From Hirschia sp964342355 (lineage in GTDB: Bacteria; Pseudomonadota; Alphaproteobacteria; Caulobacterales; Hyphomonadaceae): a stretch of 64,000 nucleotides of DNA. The stretch lies in NCBI GenBank assembly GCA_964342355.1, contig CAYFFG010000008.1:62001-126000 (forward strand), read 5' to 3'. How positions within the stretch are numbered: position 1 is the first letter of the stretch; every line of letters starts with the position of its first letter. Made by a program: the position numbers and the translations under genes. This document shows, in pieces, positions 63,956 through 64,000 of this stretch. The notes under the pieces were generated by a model that searched no databases, had not been told where the DNA came from, and was given only the letters and a program-made list of their open reading frames with translations.

Positions 63956-64000
63956 ATGCCGCGTCGAGTTTTTTACAGTTTTCATTTTGGTGCGGACTGC
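63956..64000 (+). CDS. Start of a TIR-like (PF08937/ThsB-type) protein, cut by window edge
   Basis: Only 15 codons are visible. AAAGGA lies 7 nt before the ATG, so the start is well supported. The peptide RRVFYSFHFGADC matches the first beta strand and loop of the MTH538 TIR-like fold (pattern R-x-V-F-x-S-F-H, as in ThsB of Thoeris and relatives). The rest of the protein, including any catalytic residues, is outside. The family call rests on this short N terminus plus the neighbouring membrane protein and is therefore tentative. Confidence 0.55.
   Translation, partial: MPRRVFYSFHFGADC

Noticed and set aside
1..64000. CRISPR array, insertion sequence, prophage or replication origin
   Set aside because: No regularly spaced repeats, transposase, integrase or phage structural genes were seen anywhere in the window.

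Overview
The window is chromosomal DNA of an alphaproteobacterium that looks close to the Caulobacterales/Hyphomonadales. Evidence for this is the single long RelA/SpoT protein downstream of rpoZ, the pyrE-pdxJ-acpS-rnc-era string, the recG/sdhE/mfd arrangement, the tig-clpP-clpX-lon string, large TonB-dependent receptors, a Caulobacter-like type II secretion locus and c-di-GMP proteins that resemble Caulobacter PopA and DgcB. GC content looks moderate by eye. TTG starts are common (gspE, gspH, pyrE, a TonB receptor and an SDR). No species is assigned.

Layout. 1-16000: the 3' part of an Asp-rich secreted beta-helix-like protein, a TonB-dependent receptor, then a compact gspCDEFGHIJKLMN operon ending in a small unknown lipoprotein. 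The order cargo-like protein / TonB receptor / T2SS resembles the Caulobacter ElpS locus. 16145-24024: tRNA-Asp, then IclR and TetR regulators, a second TonB receptor with a TTG start, and on the other strand a Tat-exported carboxylesterase and an SDR. This looks like an uptake and catabolic unit, with several palindromes in its control regions and an orphan hairpin plus terminator at 21288-21491. 24121-32145: housekeeping genes (type-5 uracil-DNA glycosylase, NYN protein, folK, rpoZ, rsh, pyrE, pdxJ, acpS, rnc, era). lepB and recO, often found in this string, are absent here. 32214-37749: an unknown membrane protein, a GT2 glycosyltransferase, a DUF3089 protein with Asp where the nucleophile should be, a DUF502 protein and recG. 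37833-45006: sdhE, mfd, a degenerate REC-REC-GGDEF protein that keeps an I-site, a transaldolase/FSA and an intact diguanylate cyclase that lacks the I-site Arg. 45124-56479: RhlE helicase, hemN, an SDR, an HD-domain protein, parE, an SLT lipoprotein, glnA-glnB and divergent nnr. 56522-63294: tRNA-Leu, tig, clpP, clpX, lon, tRNA-Val. 63534-64000: the start of an accessory module behind tRNA-Val, a small multi-TM protein followed by the first 15 codons of a protein that resembles TIR-like (PF08937/ThsB-type) proteins.

The two most interesting items are the tRNA-Val-linked membrane protein + TIR-like gene pair, a candidate NAD-signalling or defence module cut by the right edge, and the c-di-GMP receptor/synthase pair around 41604-45006. 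Two orphan + strand terminators (21441-21491 and 43137-43162) have no upstream gene to serve and may end small RNAs.
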